From Dendrocalamus latiflorus (lineage: Eukaryota; Streptophyta; Magnoliopsida; Poales; Poaceae), in assembly GCA_017311315.1 (NCBI GenBank), contig CM029617.1, positions 1,778,681 through 1,842,680 on the forward strand: a DNA stretch of 64,000 bases. Reading direction: 5' to 3'. The notes beneath the pieces were generated by a model. The model had not been told where the DNA came from. It did not search any database and saw only the letters and a list, made by a program, of their open reading frames with translations. Shown piece by piece: positions 44,885 to 57,007 of the stretch. The first letter of the stretch is position 1. The number at the start of each line of letters is the position of its first letter. A program made the position numbers and the translations under genes.

Positions 44885-47800
44885 TCATTTGGCAACTGCC
44901 GACGAGGGCCGTCGTCGAATCTTCAGGTACCCAAACTTGCCAGCGCCTGGAGATGATCCATCGAAAACAATCGGTAGGTAGCCGGTAGCTGCCTTGTATC
45001 TTTGCTGAATCTGAAAATGCCCGAGGCAAGCAACTATCAGTGGTCTATCACCCTACCATAATAAAACGCAAACACCTAGGGAAAAGGATACTACCCGAGT
45101 GTAACCCTAGGATTCAGAGAAGATTGCCATAGAAAAAGGGGTGCATTTGGGGAAGCTACTTACTTGACTATGATTGCAAGCGTAGCATATGAACTTACCT
45201 CGACAATCTCCTCAGTGCTTTGGAGGCAGTTCTTCCCAATAACGCAAACTGAGCCACCAGAGCCTCCGCCGGTTATCTTAGCACCAAATAGACTAGGGCT
45301 TCCATTTTGTGACGTCTTCCTGTGCTGCATTTCTTGTACTAGATTAACTAGCCGATCGGTCCCATCAGAACCAAGCCCACATGCATTGTAGCTGTAGTGG
45401 CACTGTCAACAATATGCGATGAAAAAGATGTCAACAATATGCAATAGGAGTATAATTTACCCAACTACATATTTGGATGGTTAAAATTACTGTGCAATTG
45501 GAGTACAGAAAGGTATGTCATGATAAACAAAGTAATGAAGAGACTCAAATCACCTGGTACATAAGTTCTCCAAGGGCTGACAATTGCTCATCTGTATTAG
45601 CTGCTGCTAACAATGCTTTGAAGGTCTACATACATAAATAAAAAGAATGTCAATAATACAATCAATTGAAATATTTTACAGCATATTTTCTTCTTCAGTA
45701 AAGGAAATCAAATAAATTATCATTACTTGGAAAGATATTAGCTCTTTTTTTTTCTAATTTACAATGTTCTATAACTTATGATGGTACAAAAAGCAAACCT
45801 GTCAACCATTCATTACAGCATTTTTCAGAAAACAATAAAAGAGGTAACACAGCCTTTCAGTTTCAGTCAAAAATGCAATTGCAGTGCAGAATCAAGCAAT
45901 CTGGTGGAGAGACCAAACCTCAACACGGAAATTTTCATATATGGGATGTCTAGTAGGAGCCTTCACGCTGTAAGATCTTTTTGGATCAATTACCGTTACT
46001 GTATCATTGTGATCTCCATATTTCTCTAAAAATGCATCCCCGGTAATGACCTCCGGAATATCTTTTGAATAAGCAGCTTCATATCTGAAATTGAGATTTT
46101 ATTGTAAGAAACCACTATCCATGCAATATCCAGGACCATACGTGCTTTAGCGAGTCACTAAGATAAGTGTTACCAATCTCCAAAAAGATAAGTGTAACCT
46201 GTGAGGTGGTAGATTGCACAAATACTCCAGTGAAGCTTCAGATTTCAGTAGATCTACGGCATTTTCTTTATAACCATCAGATTGAACACGGACATCCGAA
46301 GTTGAGGATTCCAAAACTAAGTCAGATGCTGCACACTTGATCACCTTTCGTCCCATGTAAGTGCCTACCCTTACAGATCCGTAATCTCCCCCACCAACAC
46401 TATTAACTCAAGAGAAATTACAATACTGCAATTAGCTCTGATTTTTCCAGCCACAAAAGTTAGGTCTTGACAACAGAAAGCTCAGTCAGGAAAATTTTCT
46501 ACCTATGTCGTATCCCAGAGTCTAGACCCCAAAACCGCATATGAGTTGGAATGGTAACCAATTCCTTCACTTCTGCAGGCTGCAGCAACACTGTGATCAA
46601 ACAAATACAGAAGCAACATGGCTTTTGACTGGAGGAAAGATAGGATCTACCTCCTACTGTTGCTAATAAACAGTTAAACACTACTAACCTGGCAAACCAT
46701 CGCAAGGAGTTTGTTAGCTTCTCCACAAGCAGATGTCATTTGGTCCATTACCCCACAGGGAGCTCCAACAACATGATTCTCAACCTGAAAGATTGTAGAC
46801 CCATATTTTACCACCAGACTTTTGTATTTTACCACCAGACCTTTGTTAAGACCATACCTTCTGAGAAAGCAAAGCAAGGTCCCTTGGAGTAATGTTTAAA
46901 CCTACAGACAAGGAAAAAGCATCGACGATGCTATTTAGGACATCCAAGTTCCTAAATATATGTCAGGATGATTCAGAGTTCAATGATAACTTAGTGTTCA
47001 ATACTGTAACCATGCTCCAAAAGGGGAAAAAAGAAATGAAGGGGGGGAAAGGTAGCTATGGCCAATCTACAAACCATAGGCAGCAGCAATAGCAGACATA
47101 GTAGCAACCTCCACTGACGCAGAAGAAGAAACACCTTTGCCTTCTGGCACAACAGAAGAAACCTGAAGTTTCAGAGCAGAAAGAAAGCGACTGATTATGT
47201 AAAATATTCGAATACAGAAGTTGCCGTTGACCAAAAAAACTCGTTGTATGTGTCCTAAGGAGAAAAATGATCTACTAGTGCGCATATTGTGATCTGGCTC
47301 AATCCCCTAAATAGGGTGTAGGAAATTGTTTCTGTTGACAAATAATTTTATCTACTAGTGTGCATATTGTGATCTGGTTCAATTCCCTAAATAGGGTGTA
47401 GGAAATTGTTTCCGTTGACAAATAATTTCCATGCACATTAATGGAAGACAAGAAGAAGCTCAGGTGCTTACCAGAATGCTCATGCTGTCAGTGAACTGCA
47501 CACCTAGCTCAGTCATCAAGACTAAAATTGTACCAGCAACATAAGCAGCCCATCTGAGATAGGATAGAGTTTGCAAATATGTGAATATAATTGAGCAGTT
47601 GAAATATATGTAGGAAAATAAATGATATTTACTTACTTTTGGGATGGGTCCCGACAGAAAATTTGTCTGGCTTTCTCATAGGATGTTGGTTTGTCACCAT
47701 CGATAAAATCTGACAGGTCCATATCAAAAGTTGGTGCACGGTTACTCAATTCAGAACAAAATGATACCTGTGAGAGAATCACATTTACAAGAGATAATAA

Positions 47801-50800
47801 GCACAATCAATTTCATTATAGGGTTTTCTTTAAAAGAGAATACAAAGTAATGCAAGTATATTAAAGTACAAATTGGCCAAAACGAGCATTTTCATCATAA
47901 AACTAATATGCAATGCTTACGTTCCCCAGGCATAACTGAAAGAAAACTCAAGAATTGATGACAACAGAAATCAATTGAACAGTTGAGTAGAACATACAAT
48001 TTGTACCACAGGTACCACTCCTGCGTTCTCAATCTGTCTTGCCTGTACATGTTTCCATAGTTTCTGCTTGCTGGGATGGTTTCTCTGAACAGCAACATGA
48101 CAGGCTTCCCGAATGGGCATCTAGTAATTACATCAAAACTTTCAATTACAACTGCTTAATGATCAAATAAAACAATACAGCAGCATTTACATTCCTTTCC
48201 AACAGTTTGTTTATTTATCTGTGATACTGAAGAAAATTAATGAGAAATTAACAATTTACTAAAAGTATAACATATAGTAATATACAATGAAATTCTAAGT
48301 TTTTATAATTTTAATTCCAACATACCAGATTTTAATTCGTACATTATCGTATAGGAAAAGGTTACTGGTTTCAGTTGCAACAGATGCTAAAGGTAAACAA
48401 TCAAATATTTGTAAGAGTAGAGTATCCTGATACCACTAACTTAAAATTAAATACATAAATACCATTTTCACCTGCAATTGAGCATACCTGCAAAACAAGA
48501 CTTCCTGAATAGTCAGCAATGCCACCCATGACATCTAACCGTCCAGGTGCCCTTGCTATATATATTTCCTCCTGCAAAGGAACCAAGTAAGAAACAAATT
48601 ATTATGAAAAAAATGACAAACCCATCATTTATTCAGCATTTCGAATGAATGGCTTCAGTTGCCAACATAATGGCAAGCCAACAAGACTGATAAAGAAATA
48701 AGTTTTCAAAACCCACTTCCATGAAAAGCTTGAAAAAAAAAATCATATATATACACCCATGAACAAAATATGAGAACACACGAATAGAATTGAGCAAAAG
48801 AAGATCCATGGACAAGACAATAGGTGATATGTTCAAACATGTTTTGCACCACATAATGGTTATGGAGTTTACATGATAGAACTTTGTGGTCAACAATGTG
48901 AATCACACAAAAATGTGCAAACTATCTTATATTAAAATTTCCACTGAATTGTAGGTTATGAGAAAATGTGAAACCAACATGGCAAATTTCCTCGTGAAAT
49001 GGCTGATTCACATGGCCAGTACAAACTATAACAATATGACCTATGATTTATTTTAATCGAACCCAAATATTAGGCGAGGATAAATAAATAGATGAGAAAA
49101 AGTTCAAAAATGAAACTTCACAGCATATGCACTTTTTTTTCTGTTTGCACACATTTAGGAAGATATTATCTGATTATACATTGTTACAACTTTATGTACT
49201 CTTGCTGTCCTACACACTAGACACGAACAGAAGCAGCAAAAAGTGGTGCATATGGTGAATAATTCACTAAACTGAATTCAAAGGACCGCCGAATTAGTAC
49301 CTCCCAGTCAAAGAGCACAGATGCAGCAGTTCTCTCTCGGGGTTGTTTCTTGTGACTGTTCAACTCATTTCCAGTAAGTCCAGATAAGCACTTCAAAAAG
49401 GCCATGGTATCTAATAATCCTTGCAGGTCCCCATGGAGTATCTCAAAGTCTTCAAAACACCTACCATCAAACTTGTCACATTAGTAACACAATCTATCAT
49501 TTGAGAACTACATAGATATGAGAAAAGCGAGAACATTTAACTCACGATTCTGCACTTTCTTTTGTTTTAACATTTTCTGAGATTGGACAGGCACCAATAT
49601 CTGTCTCCGCAAGAGAGTACCAGTCAGGAATTCCTATATCTCTTCCAGGAGCCCTTTGTAGTTGATATCCTAACACTATTGCATCTTGCAATCGTCTTGC
49701 ACCACTAAACTGTAATTACAGATAGAACAGGTTGATCGGCTCAGACTACAACCGTAAATCAGGGTTTCTGAAAAGTAGCCCACAGCTCTAATCTTCTTTA
49801 CAAATTAAAATAAGGAAGCAGAAGTTCCACGTTCAATAAGTGCTGATTTTACTTGGCACAAAGCATAAGAAGTATCAAAAGAAGCTACTGCTCCTCCAAC
49901 CTCAAGAAAAGTTTGTTTATCATATGAAGCACAAAAGCTAGAAAACTTTAGGATGAAGACAAGCACAGCTGCACAGTTACATATAATGAGGGAAATTGTG
50001 GACATGGAAATACATCTCTATTATAACTACAGAGAAAAATAGTGTGAAGCTCATTTTAACTCTGAACAGTCGTGTAGAATGACTCACTTTGTCAGAAATA
50101 CACTTCTTTCCAACAGCAGTGTCCTGGAGGATTCGTGCAACCACCTGAATGGACAGGTATTAGCTTATCCCTAAAAGAATATGACTTCCATAGGATACAG
50201 TTGATTTAGTGAATTAATGCATCTATCTTTGTTTTTTGGATTGCAGAGATAAGTATTATGCTGTTATCCTGATTTATTGCAGCTGATTTTGAATACCAAA
50301 ATGCGAATGTTCTAATACAATTGACTGCAGAAATTGTTTTGAATTCTGGCAAAGTTGGAAGCAATTATGCAATAACATTGGTAAGATCCGTATTGGAAAA
50401 TAAGTAGGAAAATTACCTCACCACCATTTATTGGGCCATCGTAGCATGGTTGAAGTGTGAGAGCACGGAATAGATAAGGTTTCCAGTGCCCAGAAAGGAA
50501 ATCCCTTCTGATCATCTCAATACTGCCTTGGTAGTGCTGGAACAAAATGGGACAGAGGACAGCACATGAAGGCATTTTTAACAGAGATATATGTAAGCTA
50601 CTCCTAGCATAATGTGAAGATAAGAAATATTTCAACCTCAAGCAAATTCCTCAAAAATGGCTCTTCGTTAAAATAATCTCTGCGGACAAACACAAATGGC
50701 AGCTTGTAGGCCAAAGCCTCACTCGCAGTGCCATATCCAATTTTTCCTATATGAGAGTGAGAGTGAGTTTACATAACTAGCAAGAAAATTAAAAAAATAG

Positions 50801-53800
50801 CAACAAGTATTCAATAGTGAATGTAAATGTTTTACCAAGCATGCAGTCAGATGCCGCCATAACATCGGGTGTGTAAGTATCTTTCGCGAGCTTAACAAAG
50901 TTTGGAGGAACTTCTTGAGAATCAGATGCACCACAGACCTTTTATCAAGAGAATGCTAAGTTTAGCTAACTACATCAGTCGGACAATTTTTTTAAGAATA
51001 GAACTCCAGCATCAAAAAACCATACCAAACAGATCCAACCATCAGGCAGCCATTCTTGCTTCAGTTTCCATCCTGCCGGCTGGGGATAATAGCATATTGA
51101 TAATTTCATGTTGTTTGTGAGTATGCTTCTTTAACTGACTAAAGCATGGGAGCATTTGGCATAGAAACAAGATTGCTGAGCATTCAGCGAAGCACAACAT
51201 ATGAAATATGATGCTAATATGTGCTTTTCTGAAAATCAGTATATAGCAAGGTTGTTACAGCGCTCCGACAAGTCGCGGCGAGACCGGGGCGCCTGGACGC
51301 CTAGTCGACTAGACGTCCGTCGTGGCGACAATTAGATGATAGTAGTTAGACGATAGTAATACATACAAGTAATACGTTATATGACAAAAAATTAAATAAT
51401 CATGCAATATAATAGCACAACTTATCCAAATAACAAGGTCCATAATAGCAAATAGCCAAATAGCATTAACATTTGAGGTGTATCAATTTCTATTTTATTT
51501 TCTTTCTTTTTTCTGTTCTAGTCCATTTTCCCATTTAGCCCATACCTTCTAGCCTATCTAGTCTACCAGCCTACATGTGGCGGCCGACCAGCCCATTTAC
51601 CCCTCCCCTTATCTCTTCTCTCTGTCAATCCGTTTCTCACCGCACACACCTCCTCTCTGCTCGCTTAACCTTCTCCCCTCCGCTCGCCTTCTCCTCCCCT
51701 CTCCTCACCTTCTCCCCTCTGGCCTCTGTGGGAGAAGGCGACACCAGGAGGCTGATGGCCGAGGTGGCCGTCGGAGAGGACCGCACGTGCCCTTTGCATG
51801 CCGGACTCGGTCCACCACGTGCCTCACTACCGTGAGGCATTGCCATCAGCACGCCATACCGTTGTCGCCGTCGCACCCTCTGCATGCCGCCGCCGCACTC
51901 ACCTCCAGATCTGACCGGTGCATCTCGGGAAGAGGCGGTGCGGCCTCGAATGGAAGAGCAACGGGGCACGGGCCTGCGAGAGCGGTGGTCTGAGACCTTG
52001 GTGTCGAGCTCCTCACTCGGAAAAGTTGGGCAGTAGACCTGGGCGTCGAGCTCTGGGCAACTGAACGCCAAGCCGTCGACTTGGCGACGCCGTAACAACC
52101 ATGGTATATAATGTAATCAAATGATTGTACTGTTGCAGGAACATAACTACAAAATGATGTGTCTGGATAATAGCTAAACGCAATTTCAAATCACTACTTC
52201 AAATTGATCTAGTAGCATAATAGTTAATGAGTACCATGAAAACTCCTAATGATTATTTCTGAGTGTTTACTGTAAAAAGTACCGTGACTATTGAAAGAAT
52301 CAGAATCAGCACAAACTGGTTGGAAAAAAGAATATGTGGATTCGATTTTCGGGAAATCGAAAGAAAGGAAGCACTTCAAAATAATTATATAAACCATTCG
52401 AAAATGATAAAAATAGAAACATGTGTCCTAATCTTATCAAATTCATATTTAGTAAATGACCGACCTGTCCCCCAAAATTAAAAATGACCACCTTGGCATC
52501 CTCCGCAATTCCGAGTTCCTTCCTCACCTAATAGATCAAAATAAAAAAGTGCATATAAGGCAACTAGAATGTTGCTCAAGCCTTTGGAAATCATTCTCCA
52601 GAAGTATAACACAAACCTCAGATCTAGATTTGCGCAATCCTCTCACCACAAGAGGCACATCAGTGACATCACGGAAAGCTGGCACTATAAAGTGAAAGGA
52701 CACTCAATTTTCATGATAAGTGAGACATGGGACATAGATATTTTAAAGAAAGACAAGGAAAAAAAAGAATTGAACATACTAGGGCAGTATCCAGGCAGTC
52801 GAAGTAAGATCTCACAATGGGAATAATCCTCTGCTATCTGTAAATATTGATGAGATAGCTGGCTATTGAGAAGGCAAAAGTGTCCACTAGCATATATGCA
52901 CAAAAAGTGACAGTACCAAAGAAGACAATAGTGAAGAGTTGGAACTGTAGAATCAATAATCATTTGCAAACTTCTGTCAAAAAAATTACTTGCAAACAAT
53001 GTTAAAAAAAACAGAATTTGACCATTTTCAAAGGAAAGGGTAAAATATTAATATGGGATACAGAAAAAACGAAACCTGCCAAACAATAGACCGGTGATGA
53101 TACCCAGCTGCCATGATATATTCTGCGTATATGTAGTCCCAACTGCAAAACGCAAATAGTGAAAGAAAATGCAAACTTTGAGACACTTGATATATTTGTT
53201 TTTTGTAGTGAAAGTGCAAATAGGAATTTCTTCAAATAAGTCAGCTTTCGGTCAGATAACATCATGATGACAATAGACTAGTAAGAAAACCTCTTTAGCT
53301 AGCACATATTGGTGTCACATGATTCTACAGGGCCAAAAATGAATCCTAATACTATGATCTTTAACTCTAGTGGACACCATATTGATCGAGAGGCAAGGTA
53401 GAGCGAACTTATCATGTACCAATTGTTTCAGGCAATATTGCAGAAACAAAGAAGGAAGAACATAAGCTCACCTAAAATTCCCAATGCAGACTGAGCGGAT
53501 ACCCGCATCTGCAGCTGCCCTGCACACCACAGGAACAACATCCGAGACCTGTCCCAGAAGCAACACCACACACCCATTCACGTCAGACATTGTACACGCG
53601 ACATCTAGGGAATATCAATTTGACATCGAGTGAATCACAGCATAGCGAAGCAGGAGTACCACTAGGTCTGCCTTGATGGAGCTGAGCCACTCCGCCTCCG
53701 TCCTCAGGATCGACTCGCGGGGCACCACGGCCGTCTGATGGTACTGCATTCCGTAATCGCACACCACCACCAAGCACCGATCCAGTCAGGCAAATCACAC

Positions 53801-54279
53801 GCTAGTAACACGGACCAGTCGCGTAGCGAGGGTATTTTTGAGCGGAAGCGGAACCTTCTCGAGAGAGGCGAGGGGGTCGACGGTGAGGGCGTCGGCCTGG
53901 ACGGCGCCGCAGTCGAGGAGGACCTTACGGATGTGGAGGCTGGGCGAGCGAACCTCGGCGGTGAAGACGAACTCCGGCACCCCCGTCGACACGTGCACCT
54001 CGTGCCCCGCCGCGACGAGGTGCCGCACCACCTGCGATTGCGAAGCACGCCCCACCCCCACCCAAATGGAGTCAAATTCGGCGTATCTCCGGTGAAGCGA
54101 ACGAGTTGGGATCGCAGTAGCTGAAATGCCTGAGGTGTGAGGGCAAGGAGATGCGAGACCTCGATGGCGCGGGTGGCGTGGCCGAAGCCGTGGCCGGTGA
54201 GGTAGAAGGCGAAGACCAGACGACGCGGCGGCGGCGGCGCCGACGACGGCGTATGGTCGTCGCCTCCCGCGCTTGGCAT
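44885..54279 (-). CDS. ARA1: L-arabinokinase (28 coding exons, 991 aa)
   Basis: Exons: 54160-54279, 53855-54031, 53660-53743, 53472-53548, 53076-53142, 52780-52837, 52617-52684, 52465-52527, 51026-51079, 50836-50938, 50637-50746, 50417-50536, 50088-50144, 49546-49709, 49301-49460, 48488-48571, 47998-48120, 47637-47767, 47472-47553, 47075-47162, 46858-46901, 46689-46784, 46503-46579, 46199-46399, 45919-46084, 45554-45625, 45199-45402, 44885-45010. All introns are GT-AG, the phases fit, and the sum is 2976 bp. The enzyme phosphorylates free L-arabinose to arabinose-1-phosphate for UDP-arabinose salvage. The N-terminal half is glycosyltransferase-like (TGHGFGHATR at 28). The C-terminal half is a GHMP/galactokinase fold: GRLDVMGGIADYSG at 504, EGKGVSSSAS at about 641, KITGGGSGGS at 924. 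The length is near the Arabidopsis ARA1 size. Rice has related genes (including CAP1), so which paralogue this is remains open. It appears intact. Confidence 0.93.
47271..47430. repeat. 80-bp tandem duplication in an arabinokinase intron
   Basis: 'tctactagtg' starts units at 47271 and 47351, which differ by a few substitutions. It lies in the intron between exons 19 and 20, away from the splice sites. Confidence 0.8.
51240..52110. mobile_element. Non-autonomous DNA element in arabinokinase intron 8
   Basis: The ends are inverted: TATATAGCAAGGTTGTTACA on the left, and TATATACCATGGTTGTTACG read inverted from the right. Sub-terminal DNA has 'gcgcctggacgcctagtcgac'-type motifs, and the middle (51600-52080) is GC-rich. 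There is no transposase. It makes this the longest intron (1385 bp). I could not decide its superfamily because the flanking TA-rich DNA hides the target duplication. Confidence 0.55.
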
Positions 54280-54451
54280 GGCCGATGAAATGGAAGGAGC
54301 TCTGGATCCAAACGGAAGGGCTGGTTTATGGAGGGTCTCACGTGAGCCCCACTTTTGTACCGTCAGATCAAGATTGATTTCTTTTTTTTTTCTGATCTAC
54401 ATAGGACAGATCACGTCGGTTATTGCTTACTTTTAGAGAGACTTGAGCTTA

Positions 54452-54682
54452 GGGTATGTCCAATGGTGACTTATGAGCTAGCTCTAAACATATTATTTTA
54501 TATTTTAATAGAAGAGAGAGAAAAGCTAGCTCTTGATCAAGAGCTAGTCTCATACACACATTCCAAGATTATATGAGAATGTCATGTGGGACTATTCATG
54601 TTATGAGCTATGTGCTAAAAGTTAATATCATTGGAGAAGTTATCTTAGAGATAGTAACTAGCTCATACCATTGTACATGCCC
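54452..54682. mobile_element. Tourist-like MITE, 231 bp, TSD TTA
   Basis: GGGTATGTCCAATGG and CCATTGTACATGCCC are inverted ends, flanked by TTA at 54449-54451 and 54683-54685. It lies about 170 bp upstream of the arabinokinase start codon, so it may sit in or near the promoter. Confidence 0.8.
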
Positions 54683-54685
54683 TTA

Positions 54686-55788
54686 TAACCGAAGCGAGTC
54701 CGAGCTGTACGACTAGGACAACTCAGCGGCTTTGTTTGACACTAGATTAGTCTCTCTCCTGTCTTTTTTTTTTCACCAATTAGGCAATTACAAGCTAGAT
54801 GCATACATACACACGAGTACGTAGCAACTAAAAATACAAAGGTCGAGATAATTAATAACTCACAACCATTCTACTAAGACGTCCTCATGTGTATAAAAAT
54901 GAACACTATGATTTTAATCTGATAGGTAGAGTTATACTTTCACAACTCCACTGCACCAAACAAGAAGTGATTTCGGTCTCTCTTATTTCTCGCTGTTAGG
55001 AATCCCATAGAGTCCCTATGTTTTGAACGGAATGCATAATGCATGATTTATATGTATTATGATTAAAGTCTTAATTTTCTAGGGGCATCTATAGCGTAGG
55101 GACCTTATATGGCTTAAGAATTGCCACGTTAGACGGGCGCTAGCTTGGCCTTTCCCTTCTCCAACTACCAAGTGTACACGTGCAATGTATGTTTCCTCTC
55201 ATATTTCTATATAGGTCCATAGAATAGAATGAATACAACATACAAAAAAACTAGATAGAATCCTTTTTATACAATCTCTATCCATATTTAAGGAGTGGTG
55301 AAGACTCCACCTTATAAATCAGTATTCATCACTTTTTTCTTAGCAATATAGTACTAAACTATGCATACTTTGGAATTAAGGAAATGAATCATAATTAAAT
55401 GGGCCAATTTCTAACCATGATCACCAATTCGGTCAATTTATACAAATAGACAGAACAATTGTATTTAGCCAAAATATATAAATAGCAATAGACCATAATG
55501 TATTGTAGTGGATTGGTTTTTTTCTTCGTTCTATTTTGTGATTTGTGAAACGGTTTTTGATTCAGCTCACTTCAGCAAAAACAAAAAGGGGTGATGCAGG
55601 CGTCAAAACAATTGAAAAGCATACCGTAAGCCAACAACCATGATCCAGACAAGTAGGATCACGTGATTTCCCAAAATACACATGCACAACCTGAGAGTAA
55701 CTAACAGTACTTACAAAGAATGTAACAGAGGGGGAAAAAAGAACGGCAAGGGAACGTGAGTTCACGCAAACAATTACCAATAATTAAA
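54686..55788. other. Intergenic stretch, nothing recognised
   Basis: AT-rich, with no supported gene or bounded element. Confidence 0.35.
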
Positions 55789-55917
55789 TGTCCGTGCGTT
55801 GCTACGGATTTTAAAATTTTATCATATTACATGTTCTAAAACTAATGGATGGTAAAATTTGTTGGAATGTGCATACAAATATGTTCTACTTTTTTTAAAT
55901 CCGTAGCAACGCACGAG
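55789..55917. repeat. Inverted repeat, 'gtgcgttgctacggattt' ends
   Basis: CGTGCGTTGCTACGGATTT near 55792-55811 recurs inverted at about 55898-55917, a ~130-bp fold-back typical of abundant rice repeats. Confidence 0.6.
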
Positions 55918-56169
55918 TATGTGCCCACACGTCAATCAACATAGTTTTTTTTGTGAGAAGGGATGAGAGAGGACGGACCAACCACCAACTCCTTCTTTTA
56001 TAATACTAAAGATAATATACTACATAATATAAAGAATCAAAGAAAATAACGTATTAAATAGTACGAGAAATCCAAGAAAATGTGCCACGCTTATTTGGCC
56101 TTGAAGACATTAGGGGCATTGAGCACCTCACTTATAAATTAGTCCCATATTGCTTTTGAGGAGTGAGAC

Positions 56170-56345
56170 TAGGGATGCAAACGGATCGAATATGGACGGA
56201 TAATGTCTTTACCATATTTGTTTTCATATTTTTTAGATACGGATACAAATACGGATAACTCGAATACGAATACAAATACGAATAATATCGAATACAGATA
56301 CGGAGCGAATACGAATCGAAACGAATACGGTTACGAACATTTATC
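56170..56345. repeat. hAT-like terminus followed by degenerate CGAATA repeat
   Basis: TAGGGATGCAAACGG at 56170 resembles plant hAT element ends. It is followed by many 'cgaatacgaataca'-type units. No matching opposite terminus was found in the window. Confidence 0.35.
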
Positions 56346-56645
56346 GAAACATGAAAACTCCTTAAACTATACATCCAAAATTAATGAAAACACATAAATA
56401 GTTTATCTTCTCAAAACATTCATGAAATCTAAATAAGCATAGTCTTTTCATCCATAATGAAAATATACTCGATAGTATATCAGTACATAGCATAACTACA
56501 TAAGTAGCAACAACGTGCAATTTATGGAGTATACATGATAGCAATTTGAACAAGCATAAGAACATTTCATTTCTCCATTTCTTGACTTCTAAGACTTTTT
56601 GTTCCTACAAGTTTTATTTCAATAAATACTCAAAGCGTTATAAGA

Positions 56646-56786
56646 CTAGCAAACCGTTGTCATCAAGTATGAAAAACGGCGCTCAATGCCCTCCATGTCA
56701 ATCTCAGTTATGATAGATCCACCCTCCGGCAAAACAGGAGATGTATTGCTTATACTTGCTATGCTACTAGCACTTGTAACTTCCAT
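56646..56786 (-). other. 46-codon frame, possible coding fragment
   Basis: The minus strand has MEVTSASSIASISN at its start, an acidic middle (ITEIDMEGIERRF) and a stop at 56646-56648. It is Ser-rich and unrecognised. Lying near a hAT-like end, it may be a piece of a transposon gene or may be chance. Confidence 0.2.
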
Positions 56787-57007
56787 CACAAATCCGTATT
56801 AGTCATTAGGGGCACTGTAATAAAGAGTACCGTTTCTACATTATTGTTTTGTTGTGCGACTTTGATAAAGACTTATTATTCGTTGGAACAGTGTTATACT
56901 GATTAGACAAATAATAATTCATTTATTTAAGTGTGATTATCATTAGGGTAATTACAAGGAGCGCCACAGTTCCTCTCCCGCAGATCTGAAAAGAAGTGAA
57001 TTTCACC

